The notes below the pieces were generated by a model. The model did no database searches, was not told where the DNA came from, and was given only the letters and a program-made list of their open reading frames with translations. From the NCBI GenBank assembly GCA_963805715.1, contig CAWDVK010000005.1:124001-188000 (forward strand): a stretch of DNA of 64,000 nt. Reading direction: 5' to 3'. Positions within the stretch are counted from its first letter, which is position 1; each line of letters begins with the position of its first letter. This DNA is from CAWDVK01 sp963805715. Its GTDB lineage: Bacteria > Actinomycetota > Actinomycetes > Streptosporangiales > Streptosporangiaceae. This document shows, piece after piece, positions 8,842-17,076 of the stretch. The position numbers and the translations under genes were made by a program.

Positions 8842-9553
8842 CGGCGCCGCGCTCGTGACCGACGGCATCGTGGCCGGCTATGGCCACGTGCTCGTGCTGG
8901 ACGGCGTCTCGATCTCCGCCATGCCGGGCACGATCACCGCCGTGCTCGGCGCCAACGGCGCGGGCAAGACGACCCTGCTGCGCACCATCTCCGGCGTCAT
9001 CCGGCCCAGGTCCGGGCGGATCCTGCTCGACGGCGACAGCCTGGTCCGGCGCGCCCCGGAGGACGTCGCCCGTGCGGGCGTGGCGCATGTGCCGGAGGGC
9101 CAGGGCGTCATCATCGAGCTGACCGTCGAGGAGAACCTGCGGCTCGGCCTGCTGCTGCGGACCGCACGGGACCGGGCCGCGGCGCTGGCGGATGCCTATC
9201 GCAGGTTCCCCGTGCTGGCCGACCGGCGCCGCCGGCTGGCAGGCACCCTGTCCGGCGGCGAGCGGCAGATCCTGGTGATCGCCAGGGCGCTGCTGACCGC
9301 GCCGCGGGCGCTGCTGCTGGACGAGCCATCGCTCGGGCTGGCCCCCAAGATCGTCAGCCAGGTCATGGAGCTGATCCGGCAGCTGCGCGACGACAGCGGG
9401 CTGACCGTCCTGCTGGTCGAGCAGAATGCCCGCAGTGCCCTCGCGATCGCTGACCAGGGCGTCGTACTCAATCAGGGCAAGGTCGTGGCTGAGGCTGAGG
9501 CCGGGGCGCTCGCCGCCAACGTCGGGCTCCGCCGGCACTATCTGGGCTTCTAG
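8834..9553 (+). CDS. Branched-chain-amino-acid-type ABC importer, ATPase 2 (LivF-like)
   Basis: The 239-residue ATPase has Walker A GANGAGKTT, a canonical LSGGERQ signature, Walker B ALLLDEPSLGLAP and the H-loop LLVEQNARSAL, all typical of LivF. ATG 8834 is chosen because it overlaps the upstream stop codon (ATGGCTGA) and the fold begins a few residues later. The frame is open farther upstream, but that part lies inside the LivG-like gene. Together with that gene it forms the nucleotide-binding heterodimer of the importer. Confidence 0.9.
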   Translation: MADGAALVTDGIVAGYGHVLVLDGVSISAMPGTITAVLGANGAGKTTLLRTISGVIRPRSGRILLDGDSLVRRAPEDVARAGVAHVPEGQGVIIELTVEENLRLGLLLRTARDRAAALADAYRRFPVLADRRRRLAGTLSGGERQILVIARALLTAPRALLLDEPSLGLAPKIVSQVMELIRQLRDDSGLTVLLVEQNARSALAIADQGVVLNQGKVVAEAEAGALAANVGLRRHYLGF

Positions 9554-9564
9554 AAAGGTCGCGC

Positions 9565-10443
9565 ATGCAGGAGTTCCTTGAGTTCACCCTCGGGGGGATC
9601 GCCACCGGCATGATCTACGCCGCGATCGCGCTCTCGCTGGTGCTGGTCTGGCGCGGCACCAGGGTGCTCAACTACTCGCAGGGCGCGATGGCGATGTTCA
9701 CCACCTACGTGGCCTGGATCGTGATCAGCCATACCCACAACTACTGGCTGGGCTTCGTGCTGGCCCTGCTGGCCGGCCTGGTGCTCGGCGCCGTGCTGGA
9801 GCAGTCCGTCGTCCGCCCGACGTTCGGGAAGCCGCCGCTGAACTCGGTCATCGTCACGATCGGGCTGCTGATCTTCCTCGAGGGCCTGGCCGGCATCATC
9901 TACGGTGGCCAGTTCAAGTCGTTCCCGGCTGCCTTTTCGATCGCCGGGCTGAGCATCGGGTCGGTCGACCTCGGCATCACGCCCGCTGACATCTTCACCG
10001 CTATTGCCGTGCTGGCCGCGGCGGCTGCCCTCGCGCTGCTCTTCCGGTTCACCGCGGTCGGCCTGCGGCTGCGGGCGTCAGCCTTCAACGCGAATGTGGC
10101 CCGGCTGCTCGGAGTGCGGGTAGGCCGGATGCTGACGCTCGGCTGGGCACTGGCCGGCCTGCTCGGGGCACTGGCCGGCCTGCTGGTCACGCCGTCGACC
10201 TTCCTGTATCCGAACAGCATGGACGCGATCTTCGTGCTGGGCTTTACCGCGGCGGTCATCGGCGGCCTGGAGAGCCCGGTCGGTGCGGTGGTCGGCGGCC
10301 TGATGCTCGGCGTCGTGCTCAGTTACGTCGGCGGCTATATCGGCAGCGACGTGGTCGAGCTGGCTGGCCTGGCCGCCCTGGTGATCGTCCTGATGGTCCG
10401 GCCGTCCGGCCTGTTCTCCTCAGCCGCAGTCCGGCGGGTGTGA
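9565..10443 (+). CDS. Branched-chain-amino-acid-type ABC importer, permease 1 (LivH-like)
   Basis: The 292-residue polytopic protein has the LivH start pattern FTLGGIATGMIYAAIALSLV, the NYSQGAMAMF loop and the GLESPVGAVVGGLMLG segment near the C-terminus. About eight hydrophobic helices are visible. It starts 12 bases after the LivF-like gene, with GAAAGG upstream of the ATG, and overlaps the next permease gene by four bases (GTGA). It forms half of the translocation channel. Confidence 0.9.
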   Translation: MQEFLEFTLGGIATGMIYAAIALSLVLVWRGTRVLNYSQGAMAMFTTYVAWIVISHTHNYWLGFVLALLAGLVLGAVLEQSVVRPTFGKPPLNSVIVTIGLLIFLEGLAGIIYGGQFKSFPAAFSIAGLSIGSVDLGITPADIFTAIAVLAAAAALALLFRFTAVGLRLRASAFNANVARLLGVRVGRMLTLGWALAGLLGALAGLLVTPSTFLYPNSMDAIFVLGFTAAVIGGLESPVGAVVGGLMLGVVLSYVGGYIGSDVVELAGLAALVIVLMVRPSGLFSSAAVRRV

Positions 10444-11495
10444 CGATGACCCTGCTGCGGCACGTCCTTACCGCGCTGGTCGCGGGCGTGGTGCTGTTCC
10501 TCCTGGCGACGAGGCTGTCGGCCTATCGCGACTACCAGATGGCCGAGATCGCCGCCTACGTCGTCGCGGTGGCCGGGCTGACCGTGCTGATCGGGATCAG
10601 CGGCCAGATCTCCATCGGGCAGGGCGCGTTCATGGCCGTCGGCGCCTATGCCACCGCACTGATCCTGCAGCATCAGGCCGCCTGGCCGATCTGGCTGGTG
10701 CTCATCGTTGCCACGCTGGCAACGGCCCTGGCGGGCGCCATCGTCGGCATCGCGGCGGCGCGATTGCGCGGCCCTTACCTGGCGGGCGTGACTCTCATGC
10801 TCGCGGTGGCGCTGCCCTCGGTGGCCGAGGCCTACCAGAGCGTGCTCGGCGGTGATCAGGGCTTGCCGGTCGCCGCCACCGTCCCCGGCTTCCTCGGCGT
10901 CAGTTTCCCGCTCACCCGCTGGCAGGCATGGCTGGGCATCGCCGCGGCCCTGGTCGTGCTGGTGCTGCTGGCCAACCTGATGCGCAGCGGCATCGGCCGC
11001 AACTGGCGGGCCATCCGCGACGACGAGGTGGCCGCCTCGCTGGCGGGCCTGAACGTGGCCCGACTGAAGGTGCTCGCGTTCATCGTCAGCGCGGCCTGCG
11101 CCGGCCTGGGCGGCGCCCTGTTCGGTGTGGTGACCACGATCGCCTCGCCGGGCGCCTTCACGCTCACGCTCTCGATCGGCCTGCTGACCGCGGCCGTGAT
11201 CGGCGGCCTGGGCAGCCTGGCTGGCGCGATCTGGGGCAGCCTGCTGCTGGTCCTGGTGCCGAGCTACCTGTCGAACGTGGCCAGCAGCCATGGCCTGTCC
11301 AGCGCGGCCAGCTCGAGTGTGCCGATCGCCGCGTACGGGCTGGTCCTGATCGCTGTCATGCTCGCGTTCCCAGGCGGGATCCAGGGAGCCCTCCGCCGCC
11401 TGCTCGGGCCGACGGCCCCGGCTGCCACCACTCCACTCAGCGCATTGCGCCGGCACGCGTCGGCCAGTGATCACAAGGAGGAAAGCAAGACATGA
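10440..11495 (+). CDS. Branched-chain-amino-acid-type ABC importer, permease 2 (LivM-like)
   Basis: The 351-residue permease has LivM hallmarks: GISGQISIGQGAFMAVGAYA, GPYLAGVTLMLAVALP, and the EAA-type loop RAIRDDEVAASLAGLNV for ATPase contact. GTG 10440 gives a GTGA overlap with the LivH-like gene; ATG 10446 is the alternative. About ten hydrophobic segments are present. The 3' end overlaps the binding-protein gene by four bases, so all five genes are translationally coupled. Confidence 0.9.
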   Translation: MTMTLLRHVLTALVAGVVLFLLATRLSAYRDYQMAEIAAYVVAVAGLTVLIGISGQISIGQGAFMAVGAYATALILQHQAAWPIWLVLIVATLATALAGAIVGIAAARLRGPYLAGVTLMLAVALPSVAEAYQSVLGGDQGLPVAATVPGFLGVSFPLTRWQAWLGIAAALVVLVLLANLMRSGIGRNWRAIRDDEVAASLAGLNVARLKVLAFIVSAACAGLGGALFGVVTTIASPGAFTLTLSIGLLTAAVIGGLGSLAGAIWGSLLLVLVPSYLSNVASSHGLSSAASSSVPIAAYGLVLIAVMLAFPGGIQGALRRLLGPTAPAATTPLSALRRHASASDHKEESKT

Positions 11496-12826
11496 ACGGA
11501 ACGCATAGGAAAGGCCTGGCCTCGGTGGCCGGGATAGCGGTCCTGGCCATGCTGGCGGCCGCATGCGGCTCCAGCGGCTCATCATCGAGTAGCTCCAGCA
11601 AGGCACTCACCGCCTCGGCCCCTGGCATCACGTCCACGCAGATCACGATCGGCAGTCATCAGCCGCTGACCGGCGTGGCCGCGCCCGGCTATGACGAGAT
11701 TGCCCCGGCGTCCAACGCCTACTTCCAGTACGTCAACGCTCATGGCGGCATCTACGGCCGCAAGATCGTTTACAAGTACCTCAACGACCAGTACGACCCG
11801 ACGCTGACGACCAGCGTCGTCCATCAGCTCGTGCTGCAGGACAACGTCTACGCGATCTTCGACGGGCTGGGCACGCCCACTCACCTGGCGGTGGCGCCGT
11901 TCCTGAACAGCGAGAAGGTGCCGGATGTGTTTGTCGCATCTGGCTGCGAGTGCTGGAACTCGCCATCGACGTGGCCGTACACGTTCGGCTGGCAGCTCGA
12001 CTACGTGCGCGAGGGCAAGATCCTCGGCAATTACGTCAAGACGCATTTCGCGGGCAAGAAGATCGGCGTCTTCTACCAGAACGACGAATTCGGCCAGGAT
12101 GGCGTCAAGGGCCTGGACTACGAGCTCCCGGCCAAGGACATCGTCGCCAAGGAGCCCTATGCTGCGACGAACATCGCCATCGGACCGCAGGTCGCGGCGC
12201 TCAAGGCCGCGGGCGCGCAGGTCGTCATCTCGTTCTCGGTTCCGGCCTTCACCGCGCTGCTCGAGCTGAACGGCCTGGCGCTCAAGTACACGCCCCAGCT
12301 CGTGGTCAGCAGCGTGGGCTCTGACCCCACCACTCTGGCCGGCCTGCTGGAGGCGTTCGCCAAGAAGGGCGGCGCGACGGTGAATGGCAGCTCGCTCACC
12401 CAGGGGATCATCACCGATTCCTACTTCCCGTCGCTCGGGGACACGAGCAACAGCTGGATCCAGCTCTTTACCAAGATCCACCAGCAGTACGTTCCGAAGC
12501 TGCCGCTGGACTTCAACGTGCTCTACGGGATGGGAGTCGCCTACACGTTCGTGCAGGCCATGTTCAAGGCGGGCCGCAATCCGACCCGGCAGGACCTGGT
12601 CAACGCGATCAACGGCGGGCTGCCGCAGGCCGTGGGCCTCACGCCGTACGCCTATTCGGCTACCAATCACAACGGTTTCACCGGCGGCTTCGTAGGCGTG
12701 ATCAAGAACGGCGTGGAAGTCGCGCTCGGCCCGGTCCAGACCACTGGCACCAGCGCGACCAGTCCGGTTACGACCTACTCAACGCCGCAGCCCGCGGCGC
12801 CCAGCAGCGGGATCCCGTCGCCCTGA
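11492..12826 (+). CDS. Substrate-binding lipoprotein of the LivJ type
   Basis: The 444-residue protein has a lipoprotein signal peptide with lipobox LAAAC at residues 22-26, a serine-rich linker and then the periplasmic-binding-protein type I fold (ITIGSHQPLTGVAAPGYDE at the start of the domain). An AAGGAGGAAAG ribosome site precedes the ATG. Long insert-bearing members of this class bind amino acids, amides, urea or aromatic acids; the ligand is not predictable from sequence. It is the last gene of the importer operon, and the perfect palindrome 25 bases after its stop likely ends the transcript. The next operon encodes an acyl-CoA-ligase-like enzyme, hinting at a carboxylate substrate. Confidence 0.9.
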   Translation: MNGTHRKGLASVAGIAVLAMLAAACGSSGSSSSSSSKALTASAPGITSTQITIGSHQPLTGVAAPGYDEIAPASNAYFQYVNAHGGIYGRKIVYKYLNDQYDPTLTTSVVHQLVLQDNVYAIFDGLGTPTHLAVAPFLNSEKVPDVFVASGCECWNSPSTWPYTFGWQLDYVREGKILGNYVKTHFAGKKIGVFYQNDEFGQDGVKGLDYELPAKDIVAKEPYAATNIAIGPQVAALKAAGAQVVISFSVPAFTALLELNGLALKYTPQLVVSSVGSDPTTLAGLLEAFAKKGGATVNGSSLTQGIITDSYFPSLGDTSNSWIQLFTKIHQQYVPKLPLDFNVLYGMGVAYTFVQAMFKAGRNPTRQDLVNAINGGLPQAVGLTPYAYSATNHNGFTGGFVGVIKNGVEVALGPVQTTGTSATSPVTTYSTPQPAAPSSGIPSP

Positions 12827-12850
12827 CCAGGCACGTCCTGACCAGGCACG

Positions 12851-12890
12851 CCGCGCCGGCCGCCCGCGAGCTCGCGGGCGGCCGGCGCGG
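12851..12890. terminator. Perfect 40-bp palindrome after the importer operon
   Basis: Two 20-base arms, the left one CCGCGCCGGCCGCCCGCGAG, are exact reverse complements with no spacer. As RNA this gives a very stable hairpin 25 bases after the binding-protein stop codon, with no T-run. It is also close enough to the TetR start (73 bases) to act as an operator, so both readings are possible. It is preceded by two direct copies of CCTGACCAGGCACG (12823-12849). Confidence 0.7.
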
Positions 12891-12962
12891 GCAGCACGGG
12901 ACGGGTGGCTGCGGTCCCGCGGCGGCGGGCGAATCCGTTTCGAAGGCAAGGCTGGAGCTGCC

Positions 12963-13631
12963 ATGGTGAGGGCCGCGGCGAACCGGCGGCCACCCGCCGG
13001 CGATGACCGGCCGCCCGCCGAGCGGCTGCTGCACGCGGCCGAGCGGCTGTTCGGGGAGCGCAGCTACCGCCGCACCACCGTGGCGGGCATCTGCGCCCGC
13101 GCAGGCATGGCCACGGGCAGCTTCTACGCCCACTTCGACTCCAAGGTCGGCATCTTCACCGCCGTGGTCCGGCGGATCAATTCCGACCTGCGGACGGCCA
13201 TGGCGGCCGCCATCGAGGAGGCGGAGCCGAATCAGCGGGCCAGGGAGCGGGCCGCATTCCGGGCCTACTTCGACCTGGCGTCGCAGCACCCGTGGATTCA
13301 CCGGATCGTGCGGGAGGCGGAGTTCGTCGCGCCGGGCCTGTTCCAGGAGTACTACGAGCGGCTGGCCCGCGGTTACGCGCGCGGCGTGCGGGCCGCGCAG
13401 CTTGCGGGCGAGGTGGACGCGCACTACGACCCGGAGGTCATCGCGTACCTGTACGCCGGGCTCGGCAACTTCATCGGCATGCGCTGGGCCGAGTGGACGG
13501 CCGGCGGCCGGGTGCCCGACGACGTCCTCGACCACCTGCTGGAAGTGCTGGCCCGCGGGCTGCCGCCGCGCCCGGATCCCGCTCCGGCCGCGGCACCGGG
13601 CACTGACCGGCACGTATCGTCATGGCCATGA
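12963..13631 (+). CDS. TetR/AcrR-family transcriptional regulator
   Basis: Residues 20-70 carry the TetR helix-turn-helix, with AAERLFGERSYRRTTVAGIC, then ARAGMATGSFYAHFDSK. A helical ligand domain of about 150 residues follows. The 222-residue length is normal. The gene overlaps the ligase gene by ten bases and follows the importer operon, so it most likely controls one or both, probably in response to the acid or CoA ester that the ligase makes. The palindrome upstream could be its operator; this is inference. Confidence 0.88.
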   Translation: MVRAAANRRPPAGDDRPPAERLLHAAERLFGERSYRRTTVAGICARAGMATGSFYAHFDSKVGIFTAVVRRINSDLRTAMAAAIEEAEPNQRARERAAFRAYFDLASQHPWIHRIVREAEFVAPGLFQEYYERLARGYARGVRAAQLAGEVDAHYDPEVIAYLYAGLGNFIGMRWAEWTAGGRVPDDVLDHLLEVLARGLPPRPDPAPAAAPGTDRHVSSWP

Positions 13632-15208
13632 CAGCCGGCCGGGACTACTCGGGCACGATCCCCGGGCTGCTGGCCGCCGCCGCCGAGCGCGACCCGGACG
13701 GCACCTGGATCCGCAGCGACGAGGGATCACTGACCTTCGGCGGCGCCGCGGTCGCGACCGCCGCGGCCGCCGCGGCGCTCACGGCGGCTGGCGTGCGGCG
13801 CGGCGACCTGGTCATGCTGACGGCCAGGACCACGCCGCCGTACCTGCTCTGCTGGCTGGCCCTGACCGCGCTCGGGGCGGTGGCCGTCGCGGTCAACCCG
13901 CGCAGCACCCCGGCGGAGCTGGCCGGGCTGATCAGGCAGACCCAGCCGCGCGCGCTCATCACCGATGCCGATCTCGCCGGGCTGGCCCGCCAGGCGCGGG
14001 GGGAGTCCGGCGGCCCGGACATGCTGGACGCGGCGGACCTCGTGCCGGACGGCTGGCCTGAGCCTGCCCGGCTGGCCGCGCTCGCCGGTGCCGCCCCCCT
14101 GCCGGGCGCGCCGGTACGGCCGGATGACCTCGCCGTGCTCATCCCGACCTCCGGCACCACCGGGCGGTCCAAGCTGGTCATGCAGACGCACCGCGCCTAC
14201 GCGATGGCCGGCGAGGGATTCGCCGACTGGATGGAGCTGACCGCCGCGGACCGGCTGATGACGACGCTGCCGCTGTTTCATGTCAACGCGCCCGCCTACT
14301 CGGTGATGGGATCACTCGCCTGCGGCGCCGGCCTGGTGCTGATCCCCCGGTTCTCGGCCAGCGGGTTCCTGGATGCGGCCCGGCGGCATGGCGCGACCGA
14401 GTTCAACGCGATCGGGGCGATGCTCGAGATCCTGATGCGCCAGCCAGCGCGGGCCGACGATGCCGACACCCCGCTGCGGCTCTGCTATACGGGGCCGGCG
14501 CCGGAGCGCGACCGGCAGCTGGAGATGGAGGCCAGGTTCGGCTTGCGGATCGTGGTCGGCTATGCGATGTCGGAATCGCCGTACGGGCTCATCTGGGCGC
14601 GCGGCACCCGGCCGTACGGGACGCTCGGCTCGGCGCGCCAGCATCCGGTGCTCGGCACGATCAACGAGGCGCGGGTGGTGGCGGCCGACGGCCGCGACCT
14701 CGGTCCTGGCCAGACCGGTGAGCTGCTGCTGCGCAACCCGGTCGTGACACCAGGCTACTGGGGGATGCCCGCGGAAACGGCGGAGGCCATCACCGGCGGC
14801 TGGCTGCGCACCGGTGACCTGGTGACCGTGAACGGCGACGGTACCTACACGTTCGTGTCCCGGCTGAAGGAAGTGATCAGGCGGCGCGGCGAGAACCTGT
14901 CACCGCTGGAGGTGGAAGAGGTGCTCGCCGCCCACCCGGCCGTGCTGGAGTGCGCCGTCACCGGCGTGCCGTCGGATCTGTCCGAGGAGGAGGTCAAGGC
15001 TTTCATCGTAACCGCCGCCGGCCAGCGCGCCGACTTCGCCGAGCTGCGCTCGTTCGCGGCGCAGCGGCTCGCCGCCTTCAAGGTGCCCCGGTACTGGCAG
15101 CAGATCAGCGAGCTGCCGCGGACGCCGACGGCGCGGGTCGCCAGGCACCGGCTGCCCGGCGGTCATCCGGCCGGGGAATGGGACGCGGAGGCGGCGCTGG
15201 CTGACTGA
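13622..15208 (+). CDS. Class I adenylate-forming enzyme (acyl-CoA-ligase-like)
   Basis: The 528-residue protein carries the adenylation motifs in order: TSGTTGRSK near residue 175 (P-loop), LPLFHVNAP, GYAMSESPYG (A5), GWLRTGDLVT (A7) and SRLKEVIRRRGENLSP (A8 hinge). Such enzymes activate a carboxylic acid with ATP and pass it to CoA; the pattern is nearest to crotonobetaine/carnitine-CoA-ligase-like proteins. The C-terminal A10 motif reads TPTARVARHRL, with arginines where the catalytic lysine is expected, so adenylation could be impaired. It is coupled to the TetR gene and follows a LivGFHMJ-type importer, which suggests uptake and CoA activation of an organic acid. Confidence 0.85.
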   Translation: MAMTAGRDYSGTIPGLLAAAAERDPDGTWIRSDEGSLTFGGAAVATAAAAAALTAAGVRRGDLVMLTARTTPPYLLCWLALTALGAVAVAVNPRSTPAELAGLIRQTQPRALITDADLAGLARQARGESGGPDMLDAADLVPDGWPEPARLAALAGAAPLPGAPVRPDDLAVLIPTSGTTGRSKLVMQTHRAYAMAGEGFADWMELTAADRLMTTLPLFHVNAPAYSVMGSLACGAGLVLIPRFSASGFLDAARRHGATEFNAIGAMLEILMRQPARADDADTPLRLCYTGPAPERDRQLEMEARFGLRIVVGYAMSESPYGLIWARGTRPYGTLGSARQHPVLGTINEARVVAADGRDLGPGQTGELLLRNPVVTPGYWGMPAETAEAITGGWLRTGDLVTVNGDGTYTFVSRLKEVIRRRGENLSPLEVEEVLAAHPAVLECAVTGVPSDLSEEEVKAFIVTAAGQRADFAELRSFAAQRLAAFKVPRYWQQISELPRTPTARVARHRLPGGHPAGEWDAEAALAD

Positions 15209-16185
15209 GCCGGCCCGGTCGCCGGGAGCCGCATGTGCAGCCGCACCATCGTCCCGTCGACCGTCCCGTCGACCCTGGAGCCGGAGCGCATCTCGACCAG
15301 ATCGCAGACCTGGTTCACCAGCCACAGCCCGTGGCCGCCCAGCGAATCTGGCGGCAGCCGGCGGAACCCGGCCAGCGGGTCGGCGATGCAGCCATCGTCG
15401 GTGACCTGGCAGAGCACCTCGTGCTCGTCCTGCCAGAGCTGCAGGGTGCCCCCTCCGGCGGTGTGGCGCAGCGTGTTGGCGGCCAGCTCGCCGGCCGCGA
15501 GCACGAGATCGGCGCGCCTGGCCTCGGAGAGCCCGGCCCCGCTCGCGTAACCGGACACGAAGTCGCGGACCGGCCGCAGGTCCAGGTCGTACTGGAGCTG
15601 CGGTGCCGCGGCGGGCGGTGCGGGAAGCGGCTGCCGGCAGGGCGCCGGGATCCGGGCCGGCCCGAGGTAAGAGGAACTGACCGCTCGCTGGCCGTGCTCG
15701 ATGACGTCCGGATGGGTATCCCTGGCGTACTCCAGCACCGGGGATGGCAGCCCGGCTGCATCGTAGGGGCAGAGCGCCGTCACGCTGCCGCCGGCCAGCG
15801 CCAGATTGGACACGGCCTCATGCCGGGCAATCTCGCATACCTCGGCGTCCGAGCGTCCCGGCCAGGCCGGTTCCCAGACGCATCGGACCTGCCGCCCCGC
15901 GGCAAAGGTCTGGGCCGCCGGGAGGATCCGAGCCGGATTGCCGCCGATCTCGCCCATGTTGGCGAGCAGCACGTCCTGACCCAGGCCGCCGAGCTCGCAG
16001 CGCAGGGCGCCGGCACTCTGCTCCGGGAGCAGGGCCAGCACCGGCTCGCCGTTCCGCACGCCCTCCCGCACGAACTCCAGCACCGAGGTCAGGAAATCGG
16101 CCTGCCCGCTGTAGAGCAGCGCAGCATGGCCGTGCGATCGGGGCAGTCGCTCGCCGGCAGCCGCGATGTCCTCATGTCCTGGCAC
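15163..16185 (-). CDS. MEDS-domain / HATPase_c_2 anti-sigma-type regulator
   Basis: The N-terminal MEDS sensory domain (about residues 15-170) is recognised by HGHAALLYSGQADFLTSVLE. The C-terminal ATPase-like domain has GELAANTLRHT (N-box) and GGHGLWLVNQV (G-box). This architecture belongs to serine-kinase/anti-sigma regulators that partner with anti-anti-sigma factors and PP2C phosphatases such as the one at 17-18.6 kb. The GTG at 16185 sits just before the conserved start; an in-frame GTG at 16287 would add 34 unconserved residues. Its 3' end overlaps the convergent ligase gene by 46 bases. Confidence 0.82.
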   Translation of the reverse strand: MPGHEDIAAAGERLPRSHGHAALLYSGQADFLTSVLEFVREGVRNGEPVLALLPEQSAGALRCELGGLGQDVLLANMGEIGGNPARILPAAQTFAAGRQVRCVWEPAWPGRSDAEVCEIARHEAVSNLALAGGSVTALCPYDAAGLPSPVLEYARDTHPDVIEHGQRAVSSSYLGPARIPAPCRQPLPAPPAAAPQLQYDLDLRPVRDFVSGYASGAGLSEARRADLVLAAGELAANTLRHTAGGGTLQLWQDEHEVLCQVTDDGCIADPLAGFRRLPPDSLGGHGLWLVNQVCDLVEMRSGSRVDGTVDGTMVRLHMRLPATGPAQSASAASASHSPAG

Positions 16186-16328
16186 TACACCGCTGCCGCC
16201 AGTCTCCCGGCATGCTGCCTTCGAGCTCCCCCGCCAGCGGCGCTGCCGGGAAACCGGCGCCGCTGCAATCCGATCAGGAGCCTGCACCGCATCTGCGCAC
16301 CCCCTACTTGATCCGCTTCGGTCCTGAG

Positions 16329-16356
16329 TTGCTGCCCGGGTGTGGCGGCGTAAACT
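16329..16356 (+). promoter_or_regulatory. Possible housekeeping promoter upstream of adenylate kinase
   Basis: A TTGCTG hexamer (16329-16334) is followed after 16 bases by TAAACT (16351-16356), a reasonable match to -35/-10 elements in an otherwise GC-rich gap. It is 136 bases upstream of the adenylate kinase start. The match could be by chance. Confidence 0.35.
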
Positions 16357-16491
16357 GATCTGCCGGGGTTAATCGGCGAGACGTCAGATTGGCGGGGCTG
16401 CCGGCGGCCGGCCCGGCGCTGGCCGCCGCCGGGCATTATCGCTGCGCAGGTGCCCCGGGCGCTAGGCTGAGCCGGTGACACGGGTACGCAG

Positions 16492-17076
16492 ATGCGACTT
16501 CTGCTAATCGGTGCCCCCGGGGCCGGCAAGGGCACCCAGGCTGAGCTGCTGGCCGCTCGCTACCAGATCGCGCATATTTCCAGCGGGGACCTGCTCCGCC
16601 AGCACGTGCGGGACCGGACCTCTCTGGGCCAGCAGGTCAAGTCCTACGTCGACCGTGGTGACCTGGTCCCGGACGGCCTGGTCATGGACATGCTCCGCAA
16701 GCCCGTGGTGGCCGCGGCCAGGGCCGGCGGTTACGTCCTGGACGGATTCCCGCGGACCGTCGCGCAGGCCGAGGCATCGTATGCCGTGGTCCGCGAGCTG
16801 GGGGTGGAGGTGCAGGCCGCCGTCCACCTGGATGTTCCCCGGCAGGAGCTGGTGCGGCGGCTGCTGGCCCGCGGCCGGGGCGCCGATGACACCCGGGACG
16901 TGATCGACCACCGGCTGCAGGTGTTCAGCGACATGACGATTCCGCTGCTGGAGTATTACGCGGGCCGGGAATGGATGTTCGTGGTCGACGGCGCGATGCC
17001 CGCCGAGGAGGTGCACGCGGACATCGTCCGGCGCATCCAGAAGCTGGCGGCCTTCGCCGAGTCCGCTGGCTCCTAA
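16492..17076 (+). CDS. adk: Adenylate kinase, short form
   Basis: The 194-residue nucleotide kinase has P-loop GAPGAGKGTQ at residues 7-16, the AMP-site segment ISSGDLLR, and LDGFPRTVAQAE. The LID is short (RGRGADDTRDVIDHRL) and lacks the four-cysteine zinc insertion, as in actinomycete Adk. It catalyses ATP + AMP to 2 ADP. Here it stands alone rather than beside secY, so it may be a second copy, and specificity for another NMP cannot be excluded. It converges on the phosphatase gene, and the two stop codons overlap. Confidence 0.85.
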   Translation: MRLLLIGAPGAGKGTQAELLAARYQIAHISSGDLLRQHVRDRTSLGQQVKSYVDRGDLVPDGLVMDMLRKPVVAAARAGGYVLDGFPRTVAQAEASYAVVRELGVEVQAAVHLDVPRQELVRRLLARGRGADDTRDVIDHRLQVFSDMTIPLLEYYAGREWMFVVDGAMPAEEVHADIVRRIQKLAAFAESAGS

